From contig DAIDHH010000092.1 in NCBI GenBank assembly GCA_027452045.1, forward strand, positions 1 through 38,164: a stretch of 38,164 nt of DNA, written 5' to 3'. The notes beneath the pieces were generated by a model, which saw only the letters and a program-made list of their open reading frames with translations, was not told the origin of the DNA and did no database searches. The DNA comes from Gammaproteobacteria bacterium (lineage in GTDB: Bacteria; Pseudomonadota; Gammaproteobacteria; Steroidobacterales; Steroidobacteraceae). A program made the translations under genes and the position numbers. This document shows, piece by piece, positions 14,970 to 22,526 of the stretch; position 1 is the stretch's first letter; each line of letters begins with the position of its first letter.

Positions 14970-17927
14970 TCAGAACAGGTTATATGAGAACCCTACCTGG
15001 AACGTGCGGCCGTACTGCTCCCAGCGGATCACCTGCCGAGGGTCACTGTTCTGGTAGACCTCCTGAATCTCGTTCCCCAGGTTCTGGCCCGAGGCGATCA
15101 GCGTCAACCCCTTGAGCGCGCCCTGAGCGAACGAGTAGCTGATTTGGGCACTGATCCAATGCTGGCCTCTGTGCACGTTCTCCTGGCGCGTCTCGCTGAT
15201 ACCGTAGATGCGCCCGAGGAAGCTGGTGCGCGAATCAAGGCTCGCTTCGGCCTCAAAGCCGCGGTATGCATAGTACAGCGTGTAGTGCTCGACCCACTTC
15301 GACAGGCCATCGATGGTCACTGGCTGAGAGTTTCCGGGGTAGTACAGCGCGCTTCGGGTCATGTTCGCGCTGGCCTCGACGCCGAAGCCATTCAGCCACT
15401 GCGTCAGATCACCCAGTGGAATGTTGGTGGCGAGCTGCAAACCGTAGAGGTGGCCGGCGCCGTCGTTGGCGGGCTCGGTAAACGAACCATAGGTCGTGCC
15501 GAGCTGCTGCTGCTCCGCAGCGGTCAGATATCCGCTCGCAAACGGGGCGAAGTTGTACAGAGTAGCCGCGGATTCGTTGATGTAGTCCGTCAACTTCAGG
15601 TAGTAGGCCGACAACTGGACCATGCCTGTTTGGGCGCCAGCGCACAGCGACGAGGACTGCTGCTGGTTCGCCGAGCACTCATACCCGCCGGACTTGCCGG
15701 TGAAGTAGTGTTCCAGGCTGACGTTGTAGTTCGTCGACATGGTCGGCAACAGCGCCGGGTTGCCGCCAGAGCCGCTGAAGTAGGCCTGATTCGGGTTCGT
15801 GCTGGTGAGATACTGTGGAGCGGTGCCGAAATTCGTTCCTGCGCTCATATCGCTCATGCGCGGCCGGGCCATGGTGCGGGCGATGGCTAGGCGCGCATCA
15901 TAGTTGTGCGGGAACATGAACTTCAGGTTGAGGCTGGGCAACACACGGGTGTAGCTCGTGCCGCCCGACATGGGCAGCAGAACGACTGCCTGGGAGCCGC
16001 CAGAGGTCGAGCCGGGGGCGATGCGCGACCCCTGCGAACTCTGCGACGTGTGGGCAAGCTGCACGCCGAAATTTCCGCGCAGTCCGACACTCTCACTGAG
16101 CGAAGTCTGGAGGTTGAACTGCAAGAAGCCGTATGTGTCGTTTTCCTTCACCGTCCACATTGGCGGCCCGAGCGGCCCGGTATTCGATCCCGTGGTCGGG
16201 AAGAACACGTCTGCGCCGCTTGCCAGCAGCGCGTTCGGGTCATACACAACCTGCGGCCCTATGCCCATGAACCCCAGCGCATCGGTGGGCGCAAAGAGTG
16301 CGCCGGACGGAATGGCAGCGGTCTGCGTGGGGGTGCACGTGCTGGTGATGACGTTCCCGCAGCTCGCACCCGGCAGCACCACGAAGGCCTGGAAAATGTC
16401 GAAATTCTTGTGGTGACGCGCCCCATCGACGCCGAATTCGACGCTCGAGACTGGGCCGGTCTCGAAGAAATGCTTGGCCGTGAGCTTCAGGTGCTCTATG
16501 TACTCTTCGTTGTGTGACTGATTGAGAAAGCCCTGCTGTACCAGTCCAGCCCCGGCGCCCCAACCCTGCGGATCGGTCAGAACGATGGAACTGGAAGCGA
16601 GATTGGTCGGCGACGTCAATATCAGCTGGCCATTCGCTCCATAGCTGAAGTTGACGGTGGCTGACGGTACGGCGCCGTTGCTGGCCGGACCGTCGTAGCC
16701 AAACCCGGAATAGGACTCCAGCTTTCCGTACGTCCGCTTGGCATTGCTGTCAGTCACGGTCAACCCGGCCGTCCAGTGATCTGCCAGCCGGAACCGGTTA
16801 TGCCATCCGATGTTGTATACGCGATCCTTGTGATGATTGTAGTCGTTGCGGATCACCGGATATACGCCGGTGTAAGTGCCGCTCTCCACGAAACCATTGT
16901 TCACGGGCCCAGTGGAGGCGAGCGTCGCGCTGGACCAGTACAGCGGGAATTCTATGCCTTTGCGCTGTGTTGTCTTGTGGTACTCCTCGTATGTCAGGTC
17001 GAGCGTCGTGGAATAGGCACTCGACGGCCGGTACTGGAATGATGCCATGTACGCATCGCGTTTCCTGAGGCTCGAGTAGTTGTAGTTCTTCGAACCGCCG
17101 ATCACGAGATCACCCGCATCGGGATTGCCGGGCGATATGGTCGGATATCCCCATGGGGCCTCGCGGAGCCGCTTGGTCGGCAGGGCGTCGAAGTCAAATC
17201 CCAGGGCAACGCCGATCCTGTGGTCGTCGAACTGGTTCATGTATAGCCCATTCACACCGTAGCCCTTGTCGCCGACACCCGGGCCTGGCATCAGGTCACC
17301 GGGACTCACCCAGCGGTACTCGGCATTCAAGGAGGCGACGCGCTTCCGTTCTTCGAGCGGCTTCCAGGTCTTCATGTCGAAGGTGCCCGCCAGACCTGCA
17401 CCGATCAGGTCTGCCTGCGGGCTCACGTAGATCTTGATGGTCTTGAACCAGCCCGGGGGATACTGGTTGAAGTGAACGCCGCGATCTTCGGCAGTGGTGG
17501 CCTGTTCGCCGCCGTTGAGCAGTCCGGTGCTGAAGTCGGAGCCGAGACCATGGATGCTGATTTCCTGCGGACGGCCGTTCACCATCTGCATGGCGAGGCC
17601 CGGAAGATGGCCCAGAGCGTCCGCGATGTTCGTGCCCGGCAGCTTGCCGATGTCTTCGGCTGAAATCGCCTCCACAATGGAACTGGAGTTCCTCTGGATG
17701 GCGATGGAATTCTGGATACTGCTGACGAAGCCGTTGACCACTACGATGGGCAGCAGCTTCTCGCTGGCGACCTTCTTCGACTTCTTCTGTTGAGCATTGG
17801 TCTGCGCGTTGGCGCTCTGTGGGGCCGCGAGGGCCGTGACAGGCATGGTCACTGCAACCGCGGCGGCGCCGAAGCATGCGGTGGCGACCGCCATCTCGAG
17901 AATGCTGCGCTTGCGTCTGGTAATCAC
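14970..17927 (-). CDS. TonB-dependent outer-membrane receptor for glucan oligosaccharides
   Basis: Energised import of maltodextrin-type oligosaccharides across the outer membrane; the substrate is inferred from the locus. The 985-residue protein has a signal peptide (MAVATACFGAAAVAVTMP, then ALAAPQ), a TonB-box-like IVVVNGF, and a plug with AEDIGKLPGTNIADALGHLP. That plug is typical of the Xanthomonas/Caulobacter receptor class to which MalA of Caulobacter belongs. A long beta-barrel follows, ending in QVGFSYNLF with the usual C-terminal Phe. No N-terminal secretin/STN domain is seen, so it is not a FecA-type signalling receptor. Start chosen: GTG at 17927 behind GAGGGGGG. The frame is open up to 18587, but that stretch holds operators and the divergent gene. 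A terminator follows the stop. Confidence 0.93.
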   Translation of the reverse strand: MITRRKRSILEMAVATACFGAAAVAVTMPVTALAAPQSANAQTNAQQKKSKKVASEKLLPIVVVNGFVSSIQNSIAIQRNSSSIVEAISAEDIGKLPGTNIADALGHLPGLAMQMVNGRPQEISIHGLGSDFSTGLLNGGEQATTAEDRGVHFNQYPPGWFKTIKIYVSPQADLIGAGLAGTFDMKTWKPLEERKRVASLNAEYRWVSPGDLMPGPGVGDKGYGVNGLYMNQFDDHRIGVALGFDFDALPTKRLREAPWGYPTISPGNPDAGDLVIGGSKNYNYSSLRKRDAYMASFQYRPSSAYSTTLDLTYEEYHKTTQRKGIEFPLYWSSATLASTGPVNNGFVESGTYTGVYPVIRNDYNHHKDRVYNIGWHNRFRLADHWTAGLTVTDSNAKRTYGKLESYSGFGYDGPASNGAVPSATVNFSYGANGQLILTSPTNLASSSIVLTDPQGWGAGAGLVQQGFLNQSHNEEYIEHLKLTAKHFFETGPVSSVEFGVDGARHHKNFDIFQAFVVLPGASCGNVITSTCTPTQTAAIPSGALFAPTDALGFMGIGPQVVYDPNALLASGADVFFPTTGSNTGPLGPPMWTVKENDTYGFLQFNLQTSLSESVGLRGNFGVQLAHTSQSSQGSRIAPGSTSGGSQAVVLLPMSGGTSYTRVLPSLNLKFMFPHNYDARLAIARTMARPRMSDMSAGTNFGTAPQYLTSTNPNQAYFSGSGGNPALLPTMSTNYNVSLEHYFTGKSGGYECSANQQQSSSLCAGAQTGMVQLSAYYLKLTDYINESAATLYNFAPFASGYLTAAEQQQLGTTYGSFTEPANDGAGHLYGLQLATNIPLGDLTQWLNGFGVEASANMTRSALYYPGNSQPVTIDGLSKWVEHYTLYYAYRGFEAEASLDSRTSFLGRIYGISETRQENVHRGQHWISAQISYSFAQGALKGLTLIASGQNLGNEIQEVYQNSDPRQVIRWEQYGRTFQVGFSYNLF

Positions 17928-18080
17928 TATCGATCCCCCCTCGGGACAAGATTGGCGTACACGGCGGGCCTTGAGGCCCTGGATTCGGATTCGCCGGTGG
18001 GGCGCGCGCATGGCGCGGTCCGCGGGCGTAACGAAACTGTGGTGAATGATTCGTTTCGGCCCTGTTGAAAGCAAGCGACC

Positions 18081-18095
18081 GCATACGTATTCATG
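18081..18095 (-). promoter_or_regulatory. Operator B upstream of the receptor
   Basis: On the minus strand ATGAATACGTATGCG, identical over 15 bp to operator A and oriented toward the receptor. TACGTA is at 18084-18089. After five bases comes TTGCTT, the same spacing as operator A to TTGCCA. Confidence 0.65.
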
Positions 18096-18148
18096 TCTCC
18101 GGGATGCCGCGCGCGGCCTGCTCCCCTCCCCCGGATCGCTCGCTAACC

Positions 18149-18166
18149 CATGAATACGTATGCGAA
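18149..18166 (+). promoter_or_regulatory. Operator C upstream of the cytoplasmic GH13
   Basis: Plus-strand ATGAATACGTATGCG with TACGTA at 18155-18160, oriented toward the GH13 gene that starts about 100 bp downstream. Centres of B and C are 71 bp apart. Confidence 0.65.
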
Positions 18167-18173
18167 ACTTCTG

Positions 18174-18190
18174 CTGAATACGTATGCGGC
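18174..18190 (+). promoter_or_regulatory. Operator D upstream of the cytoplasmic GH13
   Basis: CTGAATACGTATGCG with TACGTA at 18179-18184, in tandem with operator C with centres 24 bp apart. It shares the 14-bp core TGAATACGTATGCG with A, B and C. The tandem pair could allow cooperative binding. Confidence 0.65.
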
Positions 18191-18257
18191 ACCGCTGGCG
18201 GGCTCCCGAGCGTGCACCGTGCTGTGTCACATTAGGACGATGGAACGGACGAGCACG

Positions 18258-19874
18258 ATGAATACAGATAATCCATGGTGGCGGGGGGCGGTGATCTATC
18301 AGATCTATCCGCGCAGCTTTCTCGACAGCAACGGCGATGGAGTCGGCGACCTGCCCGGCATCGCGCGCAGGCTCGACTACGTCGCGAGCCTCGGCGTCGA
18401 TGCCATCTGGATATCCCCGTTCTTCAAGTCTCCGATGGCGGACTTCGGGTACGACGTGTCGGACTTCCTCGCGGTCGACCCTCTGTTCGGCGGTCTTGCG
18501 GACTTCGACCGGCTGGTCGCGCAGGCGCATCGCCTCGGCCTGAAGGTGATGATCGACCAGGTGATGAGCCATACCTCGGCCGAGCATCCCTGGTTCCTCG
18601 AGAGCCGCGAGAGCCGCGCCAATCCCAAGGCGGACTGGTACGTGTGGGCCGACCCGCGCGATGACGGCTCGCCGCCCAACAACTGGCAGTCTCTATTCGG
18701 GGGCCCGGCGTGGCGCTGGGAGCCGCGGCGCCGCCAGTACTATCTGCACAATTTCCTCGACTCGCAGCCGGACCTCAATTTCCACAACCCCAAGGTGCCG
18801 GCGGCGATGCTCGAGAACCTGCGGTTCTGGCTGGACCGCGGCATAGACGGCGTGCGCCTGGATGCCATCAATTTCTGCTATCACGACCGCCTGTTGCGCG
18901 ACAATCCGGCGAAGCCCGAGAGGGAGCGCAGCGGCCGCGGCTTCAGCCCCGACAACCCGTACGCCTACCAATATCACTGGTACAACAACACCCAGCCGGA
19001 GAATCTGGCCCTCCTCGAGCGCATTCGCGCGCTGCTTGATGCCTACCCCGGCACCGCCGCGCTCGGGGAGATCTCCTCCGAGGACTCGCTCGCGACCATG
19101 GCCGAGTACGTCGGTGAGCGGCGGCTGCACATGGCGTACTCCTTCGAGCTGCTGACCGAGGAGTACGGGGCCGCCCATATCCGCGAGACCGTCGAGGCAC
19201 TCGAGCGGCAGATGCCGCGGGGATGGCCGTGCTGGACCATTTCCAATCACGATGTGGCCCGCGTGCTCACCCGCTGGGGCGGAAGCAACGGCTCACCCCA
19301 GATGGCGACCATGCTGAGCGCCATGGTCTGCTCGCTGCGCGGCTCGGTGTGTGTCTACCAGGGCGAGGAGCTCGGACTGCCCGAGGCCGGCGTGCCGTTC
19401 GAGGCGATGCGCGATCCCTTCGGCATCGCCTTCTGGCCGAACTTCAAAGGCCGCGACGGCTGCCGCACGCCCATGCCGTGGCGGGAGAGCCCCGATGGGG
19501 GTTTCAGCACCGGCACGCCCTGGCTCCCCATCCCTCCCGAGCACCTGCCGCTTGCCGTCTCCAGGCAGGAGTCCGAGGCCGACTCGCCGCTCAATGGCTT
19601 TCGGCGCTTTCTGCGCTGGCGCCACGGCCAGCCTGCGCTGCGCTGGGGGGAGATCCGATTCATTCCCCTGCCCGAGCCGCTGCTCGCCTTCACCCGTCGT
19701 GCCGGGGACCAGGCTCTGCTCACGGTCTTCAATCTCTGCGCCGAGCCCCGGCAGGCCCGCTTGCCCGAGCTGGGCACGCTGCGCCCGCTGGAAGGCCATG
19801 GCCTGCCCGCGGGCCGACTCGATGGCCAGGTGGTCCACCTTCCGCCGTACGGCGCTCTTTTCGCGCGGATTTAA
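18258..19874 (+). CDS. Cytoplasmic GH13 alpha-glucosidase
   Basis: Cleaves (or transfers from) maltose and short maltodextrins after uptake. The 538-residue protein has no signal peptide and opens with NPWWRGAVIYQIYPRSF, the usual start of GH13 alpha-glucosidases and oligo-1,6-glucosidases. Motifs: DQVMSHTS (100-107), GVRLD with nucleophile D202, GEISSED with acid/base E271, and ISNHDVAR with D332. The DAINF sequence after the nucleophile and the overall pattern fit the GH13_23-like proteobacterial alpha-glucosidases, some of which transglucosylate (XgtA of Xanthomonas). ATG at 18258 follows GGACGAG. ATG at 18240 is possible but its AGGA is only two bases away. The N-terminal extension to 18150 would include operators C and D and is rejected. 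Confidence 0.93.
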   Translation: MNTDNPWWRGAVIYQIYPRSFLDSNGDGVGDLPGIARRLDYVASLGVDAIWISPFFKSPMADFGYDVSDFLAVDPLFGGLADFDRLVAQAHRLGLKVMIDQVMSHTSAEHPWFLESRESRANPKADWYVWADPRDDGSPPNNWQSLFGGPAWRWEPRRRQYYLHNFLDSQPDLNFHNPKVPAAMLENLRFWLDRGIDGVRLDAINFCYHDRLLRDNPAKPERERSGRGFSPDNPYAYQYHWYNNTQPENLALLERIRALLDAYPGTAALGEISSEDSLATMAEYVGERRLHMAYSFELLTEEYGAAHIRETVEALERQMPRGWPCWTISNHDVARVLTRWGGSNGSPQMATMLSAMVCSLRGSVCVYQGEELGLPEAGVPFEAMRDPFGIAFWPNFKGRDGCRTPMPWRESPDGGFSTGTPWLPIPPEHLPLAVSRQESEADSPLNGFRRFLRWRHGQPALRWGEIRFIPLPEPLLAFTRRAGDQALLTVFNLCAEPRQARLPELGTLRPLEGHGLPAGRLDGQVVHLPPYGALFARI

Positions 19875-19934
19875 ACCCGCTCAGGCGTCAATGCGCAGCC
19901 ACTGCGCTGCCCTGCGCACCGCGCGCCGTGCGAT

Positions 19935-19954
19935 CTGTTGCGCATTCGCAACAG
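19935..19954. repeat. Perfect inverted repeat between GH13 and the LacI-family gene
   Basis: CTGTTGCG (19935-19942), CATT, CGCAACAG (19947-19954). It lies 60 nt after the GH13 stop and just before a promoter-like sequence for the regulator. Only a short TTTT (19961-19964) follows, seven bases later. It could be a weak terminator or an autoregulatory operator; its sequence differs from the TACGTA sites. Confidence 0.45.
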
Positions 19955-19962
19955 AAGGGATT

Positions 19963-19991
19963 TTGGGCAACAGCGAGGGATGACTTAGACT
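19963..19991 (+). promoter_or_regulatory. Possible sigma70 promoter of the LacI-family gene
   Basis: TTGGGC (19963-19968), a 17-bp spacer and TAGACT (19986-19991), about 120 bp before the regulator start. Matches are moderate; this is a visual call. Confidence 0.35.
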
Positions 19992-20113
19992 AGCCCGGTG
20001 ACGAGAAAATCGGAGGGGGCGGCCGATGGGCGGTAAGCACGCAGGGGCGGAGCGCTTCGGCAGCCGCCATGGTGTTGGCAGGCACACCGCGAGCCCGAGC
20101 GGGGGTACCGTGC

Positions 20114-21175
20114 ATGCGTGACAAGCGCCGCAAGGCCAACTCCTGGGACATCGCTCACCTCGCCGGGGTGTCCCAATCGACCGTATCCCGGGCATTGCGC
20201 GGCGACCCGATGGTTTCGGCCGCCACCCGCGAGCGCATTCTCGCCGTGGCCCGCCAGCTCAACTACCACGTCGACAAGAACGCCTCGAGCTTGCGCCGCC
20301 AGCACACGGGCACCCTGGCACTGCTGTTCTTCGAGGATCCGACGGCCGATGACTCGGCCATCAACCCCTTCTTCCACACCATGCTGGGCTCGATCATCCG
20401 GGCGTGCTCGCGGGAAGGCTATGACCTGCTGGTCTCCTTCCAGGATCTGCTGCGCGATTGGCTGGCCGATTACGAGGACAGCCACAAGGCGGACGGCATC
20501 ATCCTGCTCGGCTACGGCGACTATCTCGCCTACCGCGACCGGCTCGAGGCGCTGATCGAGCACGGAGCGCATCTCGTGCGCTGGGGCCAGGTGCTGCCCG
20601 ATCATCCGGGGGTCTCGATCGGCTGCGACAATTTCGCCGGCGGACGGCTCGCCGCCGAGCATCTGCTGTCGCTCGGCCGGCGGCGCATCGCGTTCATCGG
20701 CGAGAGCGCACCCTCGGCACCAGAGATGGAAGACCGCCACCGCGGCTACCGCGAGGCGTTGATCGAGGCGGGACTGACTCCCGACCCGCAGTTGCAGGTG
20801 GCTGCGGTCTCGACCGAGGCCTCCGGGAGCGAGGGCTTGCGCAAACTGCTCGAGCGCGGGGTGGAATTCGATTCGGTCTTCGGCGCAAGCGACCTCATTG
20901 CCATCGGCGCGCTGAGCGCGCTGCGCGCCGCCGGCCGCAGGGTGCCGGAAGACGTCTCAGTAGTCGGGTTCGATGGCATCCCCATGGGCGCGGTCACCCG
21001 GCCATCGCTGACCACGGTAGCCCAGGACACCAAGCGGGCCGGCGAGGCGCTGGTGGCAAGCCTGATCCACCAGATCAATGGCCGTCCGGTGGACAACATG
21101 ATCCTGCCGCCACGGCTGGTGGTCCGCGAGTCCTGTGGCGGTGGCGCTACGATCGACCTCACCCCGACGCCATGA
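20114..21175 (+). CDS. LacI-family transcriptional regulator of the glucan locus
   Basis: A 353-residue DNA-binding repressor/activator. The N-terminal helix-turn-helix is at residues 10-30 (WDIAHLAGVSQSTVSRALRG). The hinge with Leu60 (ASSLRR) is of the type that goes with operators having a central CpG, as in TACGTA. The rest is a periplasmic-binding-protein-like effector domain (GCDNFAGGRLAAEHL, FGASDLIAIGAL, VSVVGFDGIP). The effector is probably maltose, a maltodextrin or a glucose derivative; this is inferred from the neighbours. Start chosen: ATG at 20114, just before the HTH. The frame is open to 20069. It lies downstream of the cytoplasmic GH13 in the same direction, 239 bp away, and overlaps the next gene as ATGA. 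Confidence 0.92.
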   Translation: MRDKRRKANSWDIAHLAGVSQSTVSRALRGDPMVSAATRERILAVARQLNYHVDKNASSLRRQHTGTLALLFFEDPTADDSAINPFFHTMLGSIIRACSREGYDLLVSFQDLLRDWLADYEDSHKADGIILLGYGDYLAYRDRLEALIEHGAHLVRWGQVLPDHPGVSIGCDNFAGGRLAAEHLLSLGRRRIAFIGESAPSAPEMEDRHRGYREALIEAGLTPDPQLQVAAVSTEASGSEGLRKLLERGVEFDSVFGASDLIAIGALSALRAAGRRVPEDVSVVGFDGIPMGAVTRPSLTTVAQDTKRAGEALVASLIHQINGRPVDNMILPPRLVVRESCGGGATIDLTPTP

Positions 21176-21666
21176 AACACACGTATCTCTACGAGCCGGG
21201 AGTCTGGACGGGCGCGGGAACCTTCTGGAGGGAGGACGGCGAGCCGCTGCCGGCGGAGTGCCGCACGGAGATCGCACATCAGGATGGCTGTTGGCTGATC
21301 TGCGGCACGCTGAAGGTCCTCGGCGCGCCGCCCGTGGAATTCCTCAACGCCTGCACGATCGAGCCGCCCGGCCGCAAAGGGGCGTGCCTCAAGTGGACGT
21401 CCGAGAACGCGACCCTGGGCAAGCTCCAGGGCACGTACTCGATGCTGGAGAAATCGATCCTCTCGATCTACCGTTGCGCCCCCTCGGGCTATCACGGCGC
21501 CGAGCACTACGGCCGTATAGACGATGACACCTATCAGGCCTCGGGCGTGCTGCTGCTCGAAGAGCGGCGACTGTCCTCGTGGGAGCTGCTGCTCAGACGC
21601 GTGACAAGAGGTACTGTGTCGTCGGGATGTAGTGATCGATCAGCAACGCCGCGAACAGCCACATGA
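21172..21666 (+). CDS. Conserved-looking protein of unknown function, coupled to the regulator
   Basis: I do not recognise this 164-residue protein. It begins MKHTYLYEPGVWTGAGTFW at an ATG that overlaps the regulator stop (ATGA), so the two are almost certainly translated together. It has no signal peptide or membrane segment. The pattern of short strands with many Gly, Trp and Tyr residues (GCWLICGTLKVL, LGKLQGTYSML, YHGAEHYGRIDDDTYQASG, SSWELLLRRV) suggests an all-beta, possibly lipocalin-like, sugar- or ligand-binding fold; that is only an impression. Its last 74 nt overlap the 3' end of ctaB on the other strand. The final 20 residues are unlike the rest, so the original stop may have been lost. 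It is hidden in a longer open frame through the regulator gene. Confidence 0.7.
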   Translation: MKHTYLYEPGVWTGAGTFWREDGEPLPAECRTEIAHQDGCWLICGTLKVLGAPPVEFLNACTIEPPGRKGACLKWTSENATLGKLQGTYSMLEKSILSIYRCAPSGYHGAEHYGRIDDDTYQASGVLLLEERRLSSWELLLRRVTRGTVSSGCSDRSATPRTAT

Positions 21667-22513
21667 GGTAGCTGATCGAGTAGCGGAACAGCCGCATCGG
21701 CAGCTGCGGCCGCGGCCTGAACTGCAGCCGCAGGGCGTAGTAGAGGAAGCGCACGTCGAGCGCGAGCGCCGCCACCAGGTAGATGAGTCCGCTCATGCCG
21801 GTGATGACGGGCATCATCGTCACCAGAACGAGCAGCACCGAGTAGAGCAGGATCTGCAGCCGGGTGTGCTCAACACCGTGCGTAACCGGCAGCATGGGAA
21901 TGCCGACGCGCGCGTACTCGTCCTTGCGCGCAATGGCGAGCGCCCAGAAGTGCGGCGGCGTCCAAACGAAGATGATCAGGAAGAGCAGCAGCGCGTGCGG
22001 ATCGATGGTGTTGGTCACCGCCGCCCAACCAAGAATCGGCGGCGCCGCGCCAGCAGCTCCGCCGATCACGATGTTCTGCGGAGTCGCGCGCTTCAGCCAC
22101 GCGGTGTAGATGACGGCATAGCCGATGAGCGACACGAACGTGAGCAGCGCCGTCAACGGATTGACCAGGAATGAGAGGATGACCATGGCGAGCAAGCCAA
22201 GCCCGCCGGCGAACAGCAGGGCATTGCGCTCGGTCAGCTGACCCCTCGGCAGCGGGCGCGAGCGCGTACGCGTCATCTGCTCATCGATGCGCCGGTCGAG
22301 CACGTGGTTGATGGCCGCCGCGCAGGCGGAGGCGAGACCGATGCCGAGCGTGCCGAACAGCATGGCGCGCAGCGGCGGCCAGCCGGGGCTCGCCAGCAGT
22401 GTGCCGACGAGCGCCGTGAAGGTGATGAGCGCGCAGATGCGCGGCTTGGTCAACTCCAGGTATCGCCGCCACGATGTGGGCCTGACGCCCGCCAATTCCG
22501 AGATCGTCGTCAC
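21593..22513 (-). CDS. ctaB: Heme O synthase (protoheme IX farnesyltransferase)
   Basis: Adds a farnesyl group to heme B to give heme O, the precursor of the heme A used by the oxidase in this cluster. The 306-residue inner-membrane prenyltransferase of the UbiA family has about nine hydrophobic segments. It has both Asp-rich motifs: NHVLDRRIDEQMTRTRSRPL and the DEYARVGIPMLP region after HFWALAIARK. Start chosen: GTG at 22513, just 13 nt after the ctaA stop; the frame is open to 22573 but that would overlap ctaA. It is the last gene of the minus-strand respiratory cluster and converges on the unknown gene at 21172-21666, with 3' ends overlapping by 74 nt. Confidence 0.95.
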   Translation of the reverse strand: MTTISELAGVRPTSWRRYLELTKPRICALITFTALVGTLLASPGWPPLRAMLFGTLGIGLASACAAAINHVLDRRIDEQMTRTRSRPLPRGQLTERNALLFAGGLGLLAMVILSFLVNPLTALLTFVSLIGYAVIYTAWLKRATPQNIVIGGAAGAAPPILGWAAVTNTIDPHALLLFLIIFVWTPPHFWALAIARKDEYARVGIPMLPVTHGVEHTRLQILLYSVLLVLVTMMPVITGMSGLIYLVAALALDVRFLYYALRLQFRPRPQLPMRLFRYSISYLMWLFAALLIDHYIPTTQYLLSRV

Positions 22514-22526
22514 CGCGCCGCCCCCG

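Larger units (their letters stand above)
17928..18257. other. Divergent control region between receptor and cytoplasmic GH13
   Basis: This 330-bp stretch has no gene. It holds operators B, C and D, a possible minus-strand promoter (TTGCTT at 18069-18074 and AATCAT 17 bp further) and a small hairpin (GGGCC TTGA GGCCC near 17967-17980) in the receptor leader. Longer ORFs through it are artefacts; codons of the operator itself spell Asn-Thr-Tyr. Confidence 0.6.

Noticed and set aside
18150-18257. N-terminal extension of the cytoplasmic GH13 beginning Met-Asn-Thr-Tyr
   Set aside because: Those codons are operators C and D; homologous sequence begins at about 18258.
17928-18587. 220-codon extension of the receptor
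   Set aside because: It runs antisense through the divergent GH13 gene and the control region; the signal peptide starts at 17927.
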